A program made the position numbers and the translations under genes. Below are positions 11,040 to 22,505 of a DNA stretch of 64,000 nucleotides, in pieces. Under the pieces are notes generated by a model. It did not search any database. It saw only the letters and a program-made list of their open reading frames with translations, and had not been told where the DNA came from. The stretch is taken from positions 1 through 64,000 of the forward strand of contig MU270111.1 in the NCBI GenBank assembly GCA_021432635.1, read 5' to 3'. This DNA is from Thozetella sp. PMI_491. Lineage: Eukaryota > Ascomycota > Sordariomycetes > Chaetosphaeriales > Chaetosphaeriaceae. Position 1 is the stretch's first letter, and each line of letters starts with the position of its first letter.

Positions 11040-12805
11040 TTAGTTAGCATTTCCAATCGCATCTTCACATATAATATATAAAAGAAAACCCACTCGGAAT
11101 TCCGGATTCTGCCTGTCCGTCAGATCGAAGAACTCGCTGTTCTCCTGGTGAGTAATGCTAGACATCCTCTGGTCCCGGCGCTGGTTCTCGAAATGATAGT
11201 ACGCCATGAGAGCCAGCACACAGAGGCAAGAGAGAGAGCATGTAAGCACGATGGTTATCTTGGCCGGTATGTAATCCGGTTTGTCTTTGTCCTGGAACGA
11301 CAGCGGCCCAAAAACATTCCCAAGACCTAGAGACAAGAGCGTTCAGTAACTACTTAGTAACTATGTCACATAGTATCAAGCCGTTACTTACAAAAGGATA
11401 TCAGCAGCAAGGCATTCATGGTAACCTTCTTCGTATGCCCGGCAAAATTTGCCGACGCATACGAGTAAAGCAGCGGGAGCGAGCTACCGATGCAGTTGGT
11501 CAGGTAATTGCCCGCGAGCTTGGCTGCTTTATTGTCGGCAGGCGAGAAGGCAAGCAGAGAACCGCCAATGATTCCGCCAAGGAGCAGGTATATGATGATA
11601 AATGGTCCCCGCATCTTGAAATGACCGGCAAGCCATGTCGCCGTGATGATGGAGAAGCAAGCCATCAAGCCGCTAGGGAGAGAGAGCAGCGCAGTCTCCA
11701 TAGATGTGTAACCAAAGCCCTGAATAATAGCGCCTTGAAAGGAACTGACCGCTCCATTTGGCACACTGGATGAGCATGTTATGATGCAGATCAGCCATGT
11801 TTGAGGGTCCGAGAAGCACTCAACGACCTGGTGCCATTTGAAGTGCTTGTTTTCAACACCAGTCCGGTTCTCCCTCAAGCGCTCGATCGCCCATTTCTTC
11901 TCCTCTTCGGTCAAAAACTTAGCCATCATGGGGTTGTCAGGTAGAACCAGAATCACCATGATCCCGACTACTACAGTGGCCAGCCCAAAGACGAGAAACA
12001 TTATTTGCCAGCTCGTGAAGGTTGACGAGTGGTAGTGCTGGAATCCATACGAGGCTAGCGACCCTATGATCGGGCCAGTGCCCGTCCCCAGGTACCATAA
12101 ACCGACTCGCGGCGGCTGCTCCGTGTGCTTGTACCACATCGCTGTGATGAGGATCAAGGCGGGTGCCACAGAAGCTTCAAAGCAACCGAGGAGCGCGCGC
12201 AAGGTGACTAGGCCGGCGAAGTTCTTGGTCGCCGATGTCAGTGCGACAATGGCACCCCATATAACTACGTTAGCACCCAAGAACTTGGCGGTAGGAAGAC
12301 GCTGCATCAGAAACCCGCTCGGGAACTCAGAGACGAGATACGTGACGTAGAAAATCAGGGCAAGTTGAGAGAACTAGCGTTCCAGTTGCGTCGTCAGGCA
12401 GGTTATCTTTGCAACGCTAGAGCAAGGGGCGGTACCTGGTTTCCGACTAAACCTGCGTCCTGCTGTAGGTCCATGACATTTGCGTAGTTGATGAGAACTT
12501 TATCAAGGAATTGGAGGCAGTAACATGCCCCTGGAACATGCACGGTTAACAACGGCCGTCGCCCCGATTCTATACGATGGAGACAGGGGAGGCGTACACA
12601 TCAGCGGGACGATTCTCCAGTCGATCTTTCTGACGAGCTTCTTCTCTTCTTCTTCTGTCATGGGGCGAGCGGCGCCACGGCTAAGGTATTCCAGGGCAGC
12701 GTCAACATCACTCGGATTGATCAGTTTCTGCGCTTCCGTATCGACCCTGACTCCCGCGGCGCTCGACTCGGCCGCCTGCGATTCGATCTTTTCCTCTGGA
12801 TCCAT
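11040..12805 (-). CDS. MFS anion:cation symporter, allantoate/nicotinate permease (Dal5/Tna1) family
   Basis: Four exons, 12805-12598, 12530-12436, 12373-11392 and 11326-11040, give 523 residues. All three introns (67, 62 and 65 bp) are GT-AG and restore a continuous family-like sequence, e.g. RIVPLMWACYCLQFLDK across the first join and LLISFCLGNVFGPLSF across the last. About 12 hydrophobic helices are present. Family signatures are QFLDK and the inter-TM motif with R and G residues around LRALLGCFEASVAPAL. The C-terminal cytosolic tail has FFDLTDRQNPEFR, typical of the ACS family (TC 2.A.1.14). Substrates in this family are small organic anions such as allantoate, nicotinate, pantothenate or dipeptides; the sequence does not say which. 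The first ATG in frame (12805, context ACAAAATGG) was chosen. Convergent with the phosducin-like gene; no metabolic cluster around it. Confidence 0.92.
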
Positions 12806-14335
12806 TTTGTCGGCGACTGCTAAGATGTGAGACAAGCGGCTGTGGTTCGTTGTGCAGTCTGTTGGGCCGCGAGAAAAGGAAGACTGCCCTCTACATAAGG
12901 ACGCATGTGGGTGGGGAGCAACCCCTTTGGCTGGGCCATAATATCTCTACCTCTTGGACTAAGTACTGCAGCAGATAATTGGTCATGGTGATGGTTGCAT
13001 TACATGTCGGGCTAGGCCCTGCTGCCCCTGGTCCAGCAGCAGGCCAAGCAGGCTCCAACTGCGTCCTCTTATCTGCCAACAGCGAGCAGCCGATGCTACC
13101 TACGCGCGCTGCGTGTAGCGGTTCCACACGGAAAGCCTTTGTAATATTGCGTAGCACGGGGGCTTGTAGCAGAAGATACTACTCGAGATCCGCCTCGGCA
13201 TTGGTAGCCCAGAGAGGAAAAGGAATGTGGAGAATCGATGGGAATCGCTTCCGAAGCGGAGAGAGCACAGCAGGGTGTGTGGTTGCGTGGCTATACGAAG
13301 TAGAGAGGTATCGGAGGCCCTCGCTCCAGATCCGAACGTTAAATACGCAGGCTGCATACCTAGGTAGCCAATCGATTCAGGGTTGCGGGGGATTGGGGTG
13401 TCTCGCTCCGGGCTCTAAGTGGCTATGGTTAAGAACCAGGGGGGCGTAGCAACCCTGCTGCTGCAGTGCTGCAGCTTTCCACTGCAGCCTACCCAGGGTA
13501 TCATAGCTCCCTGGGATAATTACAACAGGACTTAGTAAGGATATTGAGCCGTGTGCCAGGAACTAAGCTAGAGAAAGGTAAAAAAAGAGCGAGCTTATGT
13601 CATACGAGAAGCTGGCGCCAATATTTCAGCGACCTGTATCTAGGGAGTATTTAGAACTCTGCGGAGCACATGGAAGTAGGTCGTTTTCCAACCAAGACAG
13701 GAGAGAGAGTTCAGGGCGGACGACCCATCCGACTCTCAGTGTTGGGAGGAAGTACGTATCAAAGACGCGATCGAACTAAAAAGGGTCTCCCCAAAAAAGG
13801 TCCGCCAAGATGGCTCGTGCTCTCGCTGTTGCTCAAGCTCCTTGCAGAAGGTGGGGTGATGGTGGGGAATACCCCTGCAAGCGTCACGCGAGGCAAGAGC
13901 TCTGGCCTGTTTACACCAAAGCTTCCCTGGCGCGCATCGCCATCGCGTCGTCCGAACGAGTATCATCGGCCTCACCTAGTCCTGGGTTCCTTTTTCGCAT
14001 CGCCCCGCACTCGAAGCCGGAGTTCGGGTTTCTTGGACGGAAAGCATTGGCGCCTCCGTCCGCCGCCGAATACTCACGCGCCCAGCCGAGCGCGAACGAG
14101 AGTCGCGCGGGGCGCCTACCCTTGGGCTCCTGCCATCTAGACCCGGAGAGATAGATTTTGATCCCGCCTCGTCAACCTTTTGAGACAGCAGCACTTGTAT
14201 CCTGGGTTTCGGCTCCTCTCCATCTCCGGCACATCTCCGATCTCCCGTCATCATCATATACCCGGGGATTCCACGTAATTATCGGAACGCCACTCTATCC
14301 GCCTACCAGGTGACGCGTCGGAGAGCTTCACGACC
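12806..14335. other. Divergent promoter region between permease and LRR genes
   Basis: No credible gene. Several overlapping open frames of 60-156 codons occur on both strands (for example 12979-13449 and 13670-14140), but none has domains, splice-supported extensions or a clear start context. The region must hold both promoters. A repeated CTGCAG theme occurs at about 13450-13490. Confidence 0.45.
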
Positions 14336-15962
14336 ATGGCCGACGAACCGAGCCTCCCGCCGCTACCGGCCGTTTCTCTCGATCCCCACGAGAACCAGAC
14401 ACTCCGGTCCTTCCGCAAGCGCGTTAGAGGCGACAGCGGGTTCCCCATCGTGTCCACCTCGTCGGATCCCGCCATCTTTTCGAGCGATGACGACCCCGCC
14501 CTCGACAACTACATGCAGGGCCGGCGCAAGAAGAAGCGCTATGTCGGCACCTGGTTCTCCCAGCAGCTCGCCTCGGCCGACTCAGGGTTCGGCGACGAGT
14601 CGCAGCCCCTCGCGAAACCGCAGAAGAGGCAGCTCAAGCGGCAGTTGGACAGCGGCGTCTGGCTGGGAAGCGATGCGAGCAACGACACCGACATTATCCT
14701 AGAACCCCCCTCGACTCGACGCCCCGAGATCTTTTCAACCAAGAAGCCGATCATGTCAGCCTGCGAAGAGGTTGCGCATCTGAAGATACAGCAGTGCCTT
14801 GAGGACGGGCAAGAGATCGTCGATATCTCGTATGTCACCATAGTTTGGACCCGTGTGCGGCGCATGTTCTAACCTACCTACAGTGGCTACGGACTTGATC
14901 GGCTTCCCAACGACCTTGTGGAACCTCTGACTCGGTTTGCTCTCATTCCACACGTCACTGAAGATGTCCCCTTCGAGCAAAGAGATCCAGAGATCAAGTT
15001 GTATGCCGGCAAGAACAGTATTCCACGCGTCCCAGCCACGATGTTTAATATTGAGCACTTGGCCGTGCTCTCGCTCCGCGAGAACTGTCTCACGGAGCTG
15101 CCACCATCAATTTGCAAGCTGACAAATTTGCAGGCACTCAACGTGGCCCAGGTGAGCAAGCGAACCGAGGAGGACTAAAATGTATTGATAGCTAATGGTC
15201 AATCAGAACAACCTCCAATATCTTCCAGGAGAGCTTCTTGAGCTTCTTCGGCCGGGCAGCAAGCTCAACGATCTGGTCGTGCACCCTAATCCTTTTCTCC
15301 AGCCTGACAGCCTCTCTTACCAGTCCTGGGGCAGCAGCGACTACGAGTTGCTGACCTTTGGCGTTTCGGACGGCAAAGTCGAGGGCGACTGGTCGGGATA
15401 TTCGACTTCGCTTCGAGGGCGATCACCTGTTCAGTACACCGATAGCACCGGGCTGCTCTGTTCCGGATTCAAGATTGCTCCCTTGGCACCTAACACCAAC
15501 CGAATTCCATACGAGGACTTTTGGGTGCTGGACAAGCCCACTGCGCGCTCTCGGCCCCACCTAGCCGTCGAGTCCGACAATGAGCCCGGCCGTGTTCCCA
15601 CGTTGTTCGAGCTGGCCCTCCGCGCTGCTACCCGGGCACCCCATATCGAAGAGATTGTCGAGGAGATTGAGGGAGAGGTGGCCGATCATATCCCTCCTGC
15701 GGTGAAGCGTGCGACCTACGTGCACGAGACGGGCGGCCAGGCGTGCTGCATCTGCAAGCGCCAGGTTATGATCCCGCAAACGGAATGGCTAGAGTGGAGA
15801 GAGGTGTTCCGTACTTCAACCACGAACCGCAACGGCTTCCACGCGACTAGGGTCTCGCAGATGGTCCGTACCGGTGACGATATCTGGGTACCGTTTGTGC
15901 GCCGGGGCTGCTCGTGGCGTTGTGTGCCCAAAACCGTACAGCAACCACCCCATCCCTCGTAG
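14336..15962 (+). CDS. Leucine-rich-repeat protein with Cys-containing C-terminal domain, function unknown
   Basis: Exons 14336-14829, 14884-15151 and 15207-15962 encode 505 residues. Introns of 54 and 55 bp (GTATGT, GTGAGC donors) keep frame, and the second falls between two LRR units. Residues 1-160 are polar and probably disordered, with basic patch GRRKKKRYVGTWFSQQL. Leucine-rich repeats run from about 221 to 270 (LAVLSLRENCLTELP, LQALNVAQNNLQYLP). The C-terminal half ends with a Cys cluster ACCICKRQ (about 433-440) and VPFVRRGCSWRCVP near the terminus; the conserved Cys residues suggest a structural domain, possibly metal binding (inference). A similar architecture is widespread as a single-copy hypothetical protein in filamentous fungi as far as I recall. 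The ATG follows CACGACC and opens the longest consistent model. Confidence 0.85.
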
Positions 15963-16432
15963 GTGGAGGGAGATCCTTTCTGGCCCTAAGTATCTTACAT
16001 CTGCTCGGGCGTATCATCCGGACCACGAAGGACTTGACCTTGCTCCTTCAACGAACTTGCAAATGCCACGTCCACGGCATCCTAATGGAGCTGAGATGCG
16101 GAACTCACTCACGTTCCTGCTCTCGAAGTTTTAAAATTGAAACAGCCACTTGGGCGGCGTTCGGTGGATTTTCGAGAGGAACAGCTATATTATCGTCATC
16201 ACAGCCGGAGTTTTTGCTATTAATTTAGGCAGCCGTTGTGCTCCCTATATTTGCTACATTGCGGCCATTGTGTGTACGTAGCTCCCAGGCAGGCGATGGC
16301 TATCGACGATGGCAGGCGTTGAGCTGATTAATTTCAACCGAATCTCCTCCGCTTCCACCGGAACCTGTGGAAGCGTTGGTGAGCGCATGTTGCGAGAAGG
16401 CACTTGGGAACCGATGTCAAAGCAAAGTCAAG
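15963..16432. other. Convergent 3' flanks, no gene seen
   Basis: These 470 bases lie between the stop codons of the LRR gene (+) and the methyltransferase gene (-). The short open frames (86 and 104 codons) are continuations of other frames of the LRR exon. Nothing else is seen. Confidence 0.5.
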
Positions 16433-17287
16433 TCACGACGTTGGCTTAGCAGCTGTGATGCGGCATCCGCCGACCTTCCCGTGGCGCAACAGCCAGTCTG
16501 CAGTATCATAAAACGCAGCCAGATTCTCGTCCACCTCATCTCTCTTCCTGTAATCAGCTGCCCTTGCGTGAACGAAGTCACCCCATTCTGAAGTCATGTC
16601 CTGCCATTTTGCCACCTGGAGTCCTGCCTCTTCTAGATCCCGTCTATACTGTTTCTCGTCAGGAAGGTACGGGCAGAATATAACGTCCCGCAAGATTCGG
16701 GAAGTCTCCTCGTCGAGAGGCTCCTTGACAAAGTAATCCTCGATATATACCCGCCCCCCGGGCACAAGAATCTCGGATACCCGGCCAAACAGCTCTGCCC
16801 GAGCCCGGATGTGTAGGATGCAGAGAAGGGAAATGACGTGGTTCACCCGTGAAGGCAGTTCGTTGCTGGAATTGGGCTCCGAGGACAGCGGCAGGGTCAA
16901 GAAGTCCCCATTCACACTCCGCACCTTTTCGGAAATCTCGCTTCCGCTCCGGCCGTTGATCTTCTCGGCCAAGTCGTGGATGTCCTTCTGTAGCTCGATC
17001 CCTACGACCCTGGCGCCGTAATTGGTAGCAAGGTACCGCCCCGTTGCGCCAAAGCCGGAACCCAGATCGACCACGGTGTTGCCAGGCCGCAACCCGAGCT
17101 CAGCTGCCGCATTGTCGATGGCGCTGTTGCCGAAGTAATGCATACAATCGAACTCGGAAGTGTCGTCAGGTACCCATACAGCTTTACCAGAAGCGGAGAC
17201 GCAGTCGATCGCCTTGCGGGCGCGATCCAGGCCGTACAGGGCCATCTTGCCGACGTCCACGTCAAGGGAGCGGGCTGGGATGCCCAT
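16433..17287 (-). CDS. SAM-dependent methyltransferase (sarcosine/dimethylglycine or phosphoethanolamine methyltransferase-like)
   Basis: A single exon of 284 residues. The open frame extends 79 codons further upstream, but the ATG at 17287 (context CTCAAAATGG) begins MGIPARSLDVDVGKMALYGL, which looks like a genuine N-terminus; the upstream extension is low quality. Class I methyltransferase motif I is VVDLGSGFGATG (72-83). The acidic residue binding the SAM ribose is E98 in VGIELQ. Motif II/III equivalents are NGDFLTLP (about 126-133), the hydrophobic strand HVISLLCILHI and the LVPGGRVYIEDYF loop (about 175-187). The N-terminal helix with a conserved HYFGN-like segment resembles glycine/sarcosine/dimethylglycine and phosphobase N-methyltransferases, which act on small amines; the substrate is not determined. 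It is divergent from EMC1 with 1.1 kb between starts. Confidence 0.85.
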   Translation of the reverse strand: MGIPARSLDVDVGKMALYGLDRARKAIDCVSASGKAVWVPDDTSEFDCMHYFGNSAIDNAAAELGLRPGNTVVDLGSGFGATGRYLATNYGARVVGIELQKDIHDLAEKINGRSGSEISEKVRSVNGDFLTLPLSSEPNSSNELPSRVNHVISLLCILHIRARAELFGRVSEILVPGGRVYIEDYFVKEPLDEETSRILRDVIFCPYLPDEKQYRRDLEEAGLQVAKWQDMTSEWGDFVHARAADYRKRDEVDENLAAFYDTADWLLRHGKVGGCRITAAKPTS

Positions 17288-18431
17288 TTTGAGGAATGGG
17301 TGCTGAAGAACTACCCAGATGAGACTGGGGAAAGGGGGACAGAGCTCCAAGTCTAGTGTAGGGCGGGATATGCAGCAACTAATAGCACGGCGGCGTCTAA
17401 AAATTGAGGAGGCCGCGGCCAATGTGCGTGAATCCTTTGCCCATGCTTCACACCATGACTGAGATGGGGAAGGGATTGCCGGCCGTGATGTGGTCATCGT
17501 GCCCAGTCCGGCTATAGTGCCCAAACGAGGTCAATGACTTCATGCTACGCTAAGGGCGTCCCGGTGAGAACGGTGGGTAAACTCTAACCATTCCACTGAC
17601 CAAAAGCCAGTCATGGCACGTCGTCTAGCTACCCTGATGCTACTTGGCTCGACTAGTTGATTTTAGAAACACGCGCCCGGTTCTCGTCTAAGGCCACGCA
17701 TAATCCCCGTCGTGAAAGGCTTCTCCGCAAGAAATGGTCAGGGATCCCCGACTGATTCCTCTAGGAAGAGGCTGGCAGGCAGGCAGGAAGGCAGGAAGGC
17801 AGGCAAGTAGAAGGAACCGACAGCGCATACGCGTCGTATAAGGTAGGGAGCGGAGATTTGGGCTTGCTTGTAGGCCAAGAGTTTAGGGAGACGAGTGGTT
17901 TATCTCGAACTTAGCTAGCGGTCCCGCGAGATGCACTAGCTACAGGATAACATAAGGAAACGACTTGGTAGGGAAAAAGATGCTACGCGACATGACATGG
18001 TCGAGACAGGTCCATGGCCGTCGGATCCATAACGCGGGACAGAAAGGAGAGACTGTTAAGTAGATATTCGTTCGAAAAGGGAATGGTCTCTATCTCGACT
18101 GTGAATGGTGTGGGGGTAGTTTGTTTAACAGTCTTAACAGTGGCAGCCAGGGGTCCAACAATCCTTGTCTGCAGCTGGCTCCAGGTGGCGCGGCGCTAGA
18201 CCTAAGTCTCAACGCCAACAAGTGGCAGCTCCACAAGGTGACACCGAGCTCGAAGCTTTCCAAACCCGCTGGCAATCAATACACCCTTCGCGACGACGGC
18301 CCACGGCGAGACAAGCCACCCACGATACCAAGCTCGCTTTCCCGCCCGACCCCCGACGAGGAATGGAGGGTGCGCTCCGCCGCACATACTGAGCATTCGA
18401 ATCCTAGCGCGACGCATTTTTAGCCGCCGCA
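17288..18431. other. Divergent promoter region between methyltransferase and EMC1
   Basis: No gene is seen. An imperfect GGCA/GGAA tandem array lies at 17770-17806. The 5' part (to 17524) is an upstream extension of the methyltransferase reading frame that I judge non-coding. Confidence 0.5.
17770..17806 (+). repeat. Imperfect GGCA/GGAA tetranucleotide microsatellite
   Basis: GGCTGGCAGGCAGGCAGGAA and following units form about nine imperfect copies of GGCA or GGAA. It lies in the EMC1/methyltransferase divergent promoter; repeat number may vary between strains. Confidence 0.85.
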
Positions 18432-21408
18432 ATGCTTCCCTTACAGCTATCTGCGCTGCTCCTCCTCGCCATTCCCTCCTCCGTGCACGCCGTGTTCCGG
18501 GACGAGGTCGGCCATCTCGACTACCACCATGAGCTCCTCGGCCTCCCGCAGCGCGAGAAGACGCTCTTCCACAGACCAAGCGAGAAATCTAAGGCGTCGT
18601 TGCTCTACACCCTCAGTGATGTAGGTGTCCTCGGCGCGGTGAACCCAACCAGCGGCGCCGTGGTTTGGAGGCAGTTCCTCAACGGCAGCATAACAGATGG
18701 CGGCGGCTTCCTGCGCGCTGGCGATGGAGAGGGCTGGGTCGCGAGCGCTATGGGCGGCTCTGTACATGCTTGGGATGCGACAAGTGGGCGGAACCGCTTC
18801 CTGCTCGACTTCGCCGGCGAGGTCAAGGATATGGAGATAATGGAGTTGACCGAGGACGGCCGCAAGGATATACTGGCGCTGTCCGATGACGGAGGGGCCA
18901 CTGTGCTCCGGAGGCTGAACGGGAATGACGGATCTCAGGTGTGGGAGTTCAAGGAGGTCACCAAGGACATCCCCCTCCAGGTCAGCACGAACTCGCAGAA
19001 GGTGTTCGTCATCAGCTTGCACGGAGCTTCGGCATCCTACAACCTCAAGGTCACGGTTCTTGATACCCTGACGGGAAAGCGCCTGGATGAGCTGGCTATC
19101 GGAACCAAGGGAGACGTCCACAGCCCAGACGACGTCATCATGGTTGGCGCCAACAGCGCGGCCCCCGTCTTAGCTTGGGTCGATAACGCGCGCTCCAAGC
19201 TACGCATCAACGTGCTCGGCACCAAGAGCCGCCAAGAGTTCCCGCTCGCCGAAAACACCCTCTCCGTCGAGATCCACGCCCCTAGCCTCGTCCAGTCCCT
19301 CCCTCACTTCTTGGTTCACTCCAAGACCACCACTGGCAACCGCGCCGAGGTATTCCATGTCGATCTGAAGCGGAACAGCGTCGAAAAGGCCTATGATCTG
19401 CCGCACCTGTCCGGCTCTGGAGCCTTCTCAGCCAGTTCTAGCGACGCGAATGTCTACTTCACCAGGATCACCGAGGAAGAGCTTATTCTGCTGTCGTCTG
19501 CGTCCCATGGCGTTCTCGCCCGTTGGCCGCTGAGCCCGGCTACAGGCAGCAGTCTTGCTGTCCACGCTGTTTCCGAGGTCATCAAGAAGGCTGGTTCAGA
19601 AGACAGCTACGCCGTTCGGTCGGCTGTCGTGACCGACGCGGACGACTGGGTTCTCGTGCGCAACGGCGATCTTGCCTGGTCCCGCCCAGAGGGTCTTACT
19701 GGTGCTGTCGCTGCTACCTTCGCCGAGATTCCCGAGAGCGAGGAGTTTGCCAAGACGCTCGACCAAGAAGCCCACAGCAACCCCCTGGAGGCGTACATCC
19801 ACCGTGTGAAGCGGCATATCAGTGAACTCCAGCATCTCCCTACCTACCTCCAGAAAGTCCCTTCGAGGCTCATCAGCAGCGTTCTCGGCACTGACGTCGC
19901 CGAGAGCAACGGCAAACTCTCCAGAGATACCTTTGGCTTTAACAAGCTGGTTATCCTGGCGACTCGCCGAGGAAGACTATATGGGCTCGACACCGGAAAC
20001 CACGGCAAAGTCCTGTGGAACAAGAGAGCATTCCACATTCCCGCAGGTGAAAAGTGGGACGTTAAGGGTATTCATGTTCAGGACGGTAAAGGCCAGGTTA
20101 CCGTGCGTGGGGCTACTGGCGAATACATTGTCATCAAGACCGATACTGGCAAGATCATCGAGGCGTTGCCGCCGGGATCGTGGCCGCCAGTCGAGAGCAC
20201 TGCTCTTGTCGATAGCCCTTCCGGCCAGTGGCTCCTTCCCATTGGAGCCGAAGGCAAGATCGGCGACATCCCGGCTCTCTGGACCCCCAAGCAAACCGTC
20301 GTTGTCCGGGGCGCCGAGGGTGAGCTTCAGGGCAAGATATTCACCGTCAACGAGGGACAGTCGTCTGAGGCCACTGCCTGGATCTTCGCCCCTCCCAAGG
20401 GCCAGCACATCGTGAGCACGGCGTCTCGCCCCTCGCACGACGTCACCGCCTCTATCGGCCGTGTCCTCGGAGACCGCCGTGTCAAGTACAAATACCTGAA
20501 CCCGAACACTCTTGTGGTAGCCACTGTGGATGACGAGGCCTCAACCCTCACCACCCACCTACTCGACACTGTCTCGGGCCAGATCCTTGCCTCGCAGACC
20601 TACGAGGGCGTCGATACCCAGAAGCCCATCGACACTGTGGCGGCCGAAAACTGGTTCCTTGTCACCTACTTCGGTCAGTACAAGCTCAGGGAGAACCCCG
20701 AGCAGTCTCTCAAAGGTTACCAGCTCGTCATTTCAGATCTCTACGAGAGCGATCTCCCCAACGACCGCGGCCCGCTCGGTGATTCCGCCAATTTCTCATC
20801 CATCGATCCCATCGATTCCCCTACAGGCGTGCCCTTCCCCTCAGTCGTATCCCAAACCTACGTCATCTCTGCCCCCATCACCGCCCTGCAGGTGTCTCAG
20901 ACGCGACAGGGCATATCCTCCCGCCAGGTGCTCGCTTATCTCCCCGATACCCAAGGCATCATCGGGCTGCCGCGTCATCTCCTCGAACCCCGTCGCCCGT
21001 TCGGCCGCGACGCGACAGCGCAGGAGGCAGAGGAGGGGTTGATCCGGTACGTCCCCGGCATCGAGATTGACCCGAAGGCGGTCATCACGCACGAGAGGAC
21101 CGTCGTCGGGATCGAGAAGATCATCGTATCGCCGGCGATCGTCGAGAGCACGAGCCTGGTGTTCGCATTTGGCGTAGACGTGTTCGGCACGAGGGTCGCA
21201 CCTAGCCAACTATTTGACATTCTTGGAAAGGGATTCAACAAGGTCACGCTGATCTCGACAGTTGTCGCCCTCGGAGCAGGCGTCCTGGCGCTGGGGCCGG
21301 TGGTAAGTTTTCTCTCTTCCCCATCGGATGCTGTCAACACCGTTTATTGACTCGGAATCACAGGTTCGCGGCAAACAAATTAACCTTAGATGGAAGATGG
21401 CACAATGA
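18432..21408 (+). CDS. emc1: ER membrane protein complex subunit 1 (EMC1)
   Basis: Exons 18432-21302 and 21364-21408 encode 971 residues. The single intron (GTAAGT...CACAG, 61 bp) lies just before the last 14 codons and is needed to give the conserved short tail VRGKQINLRWKMAQ. Residues 1-20 are a signal peptide. The start of the mature protein, VFRDEVGHLDY, and SDVGVLGAVNPTSGAVVWRQ are typical of the lumenal PQQ-like beta-propeller of EMC1. The C-terminal quarter is the DUF1620 region (RYVPGIEIDPKAVITHERTV split around 870-890, then SLVFAFGVDVFGTRVAPSQ). One transmembrane helix at about 936-956 leaves a small cytosolic tail. EMC1 is the large lumenal scaffold of the ER membrane protein complex, which inserts tail-anchored and multipass proteins. 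Length and architecture match fungal EMC1. Confidence 0.96.
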
Positions 21409-22505
21409 TGATGGGATGGACATAGGATGGGCATTGTTATGTGTAGTACTCCTGCCACATGTGGTAGGCAGGCATCTAGAGAGCTGAGGTGGAGGGAAAT
21501 ACAAAGAGTCATGCTAGTTGGTGGACTGTGCCAGTGATCATGTTGCTTGGTGATATGTACCTATGGCATCCTGAGAACAGACTGCGCTCTTGTTGCGTAT
21601 GAGACTAGGCTGTTCGGCATCTTAGTACTAGTATCGTTTATTGAGATGCTACTCACATGATACCCCGTGGTAGTGGTGTCGCACAAAATGCCCCCTTTCT
21701 TAGTGCACGCGATATTACCAGCTGCTGCTAGACCAGGTCCGCTGGCGACCAGCAGTGGTCAGCCAGCGCCAGTGCCAGCACAGGGGCCCAGGGAGCCCCC
21801 TGCTTGCTGGTGGCTATATAAGAGCGGCAGAGCTCCCTCTCTGTCAGTATATAGATCTATACGATCATTTCACTTTGTACCCAGATGCTCTCTATCCGGA
21901 TGCTTTCTATCCAGATGCTCTCTATCTTCCTAAAGTAGTTGTACGACAAGTGGTATTTCGCCTCACTCTCAGCAATCCACCTCCCCACCCCGCAGGGTCA
22001 TTCCCTTTAGTTAGATGATCTTTCTTTCTACACCTCCTAGTCTGGTCACTTTGACCCGTCAACTCACACTTAACCCTCGAGGACTCAGGCATCCGTTTTT
22101 GAGCAGATATACTGCCTACCTTGACGTACCCAGCTACTCCCCTCACTCACCTTTCTCAATTTCTGCTCGGCACATAAACAAAACCCCTACCTCCACCTCG
22201 CCTTCGCATCTTTTTCTCTTCTCATCGCCACTTCATTCCATCCCACCTCCTCTCACAATCGGTGAACAGCGGAGGCTCTGCCACTGTGGCCATACCCTTC
22301 GTATTCGAGTTTGCCGACGCTACTCTACCACCCTCATCAACCTGATATTTACCCACCTCCCCTCGTCTCTGTCGCTCACTACTTGTATGCTACGGGGTGA
22401 CTACAACACGACTTCTACTATCTTCATCTGCAATTGTTGCGCTGTTGAGTTTCAGCAACTCGAATAGTCTGCATAGCCCCGATAACAGGCTTGTGACTCT
22501 TGGCG
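21409..22505 (+). promoter_or_regulatory. Promoter and long leader of the SF1 helicase gene
   Basis: No gene is seen between EMC1 and the helicase. A good TATA element, GCTATATAAGAGC (core 21815-21822), is followed by three 15-bp repeats (21883-21927) and a strongly C/T-rich leader (about 22020-22260). If the TATA is used, transcription would start near 21845-21855 and the 5' leader before the ATG at 22506 would be about 650 bases, long enough to hold upstream ORFs or an unspliced leader intron. The open frame at 21755-22018 only reflects the repeat (YPDALYPDAFYPDALY). Confidence 0.4.
21883..21927 (+). repeat. Three tandem 15-bp repeats
   Basis: Units AGATGCTCTCTATCC, GGATGCTTTCTATCC and AGATGCTCTCTATCT follow one another without gaps, about 60 bases after the TATA element. 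Possible leader elements. Confidence 0.9.

Noticed and set aside
17288-17524. 79-codon N-terminal extension of the methyltransferase
   Set aside because: The extension is low complexity and unlike the family; the internal ATG has a better context and begins a family-like N-terminus.
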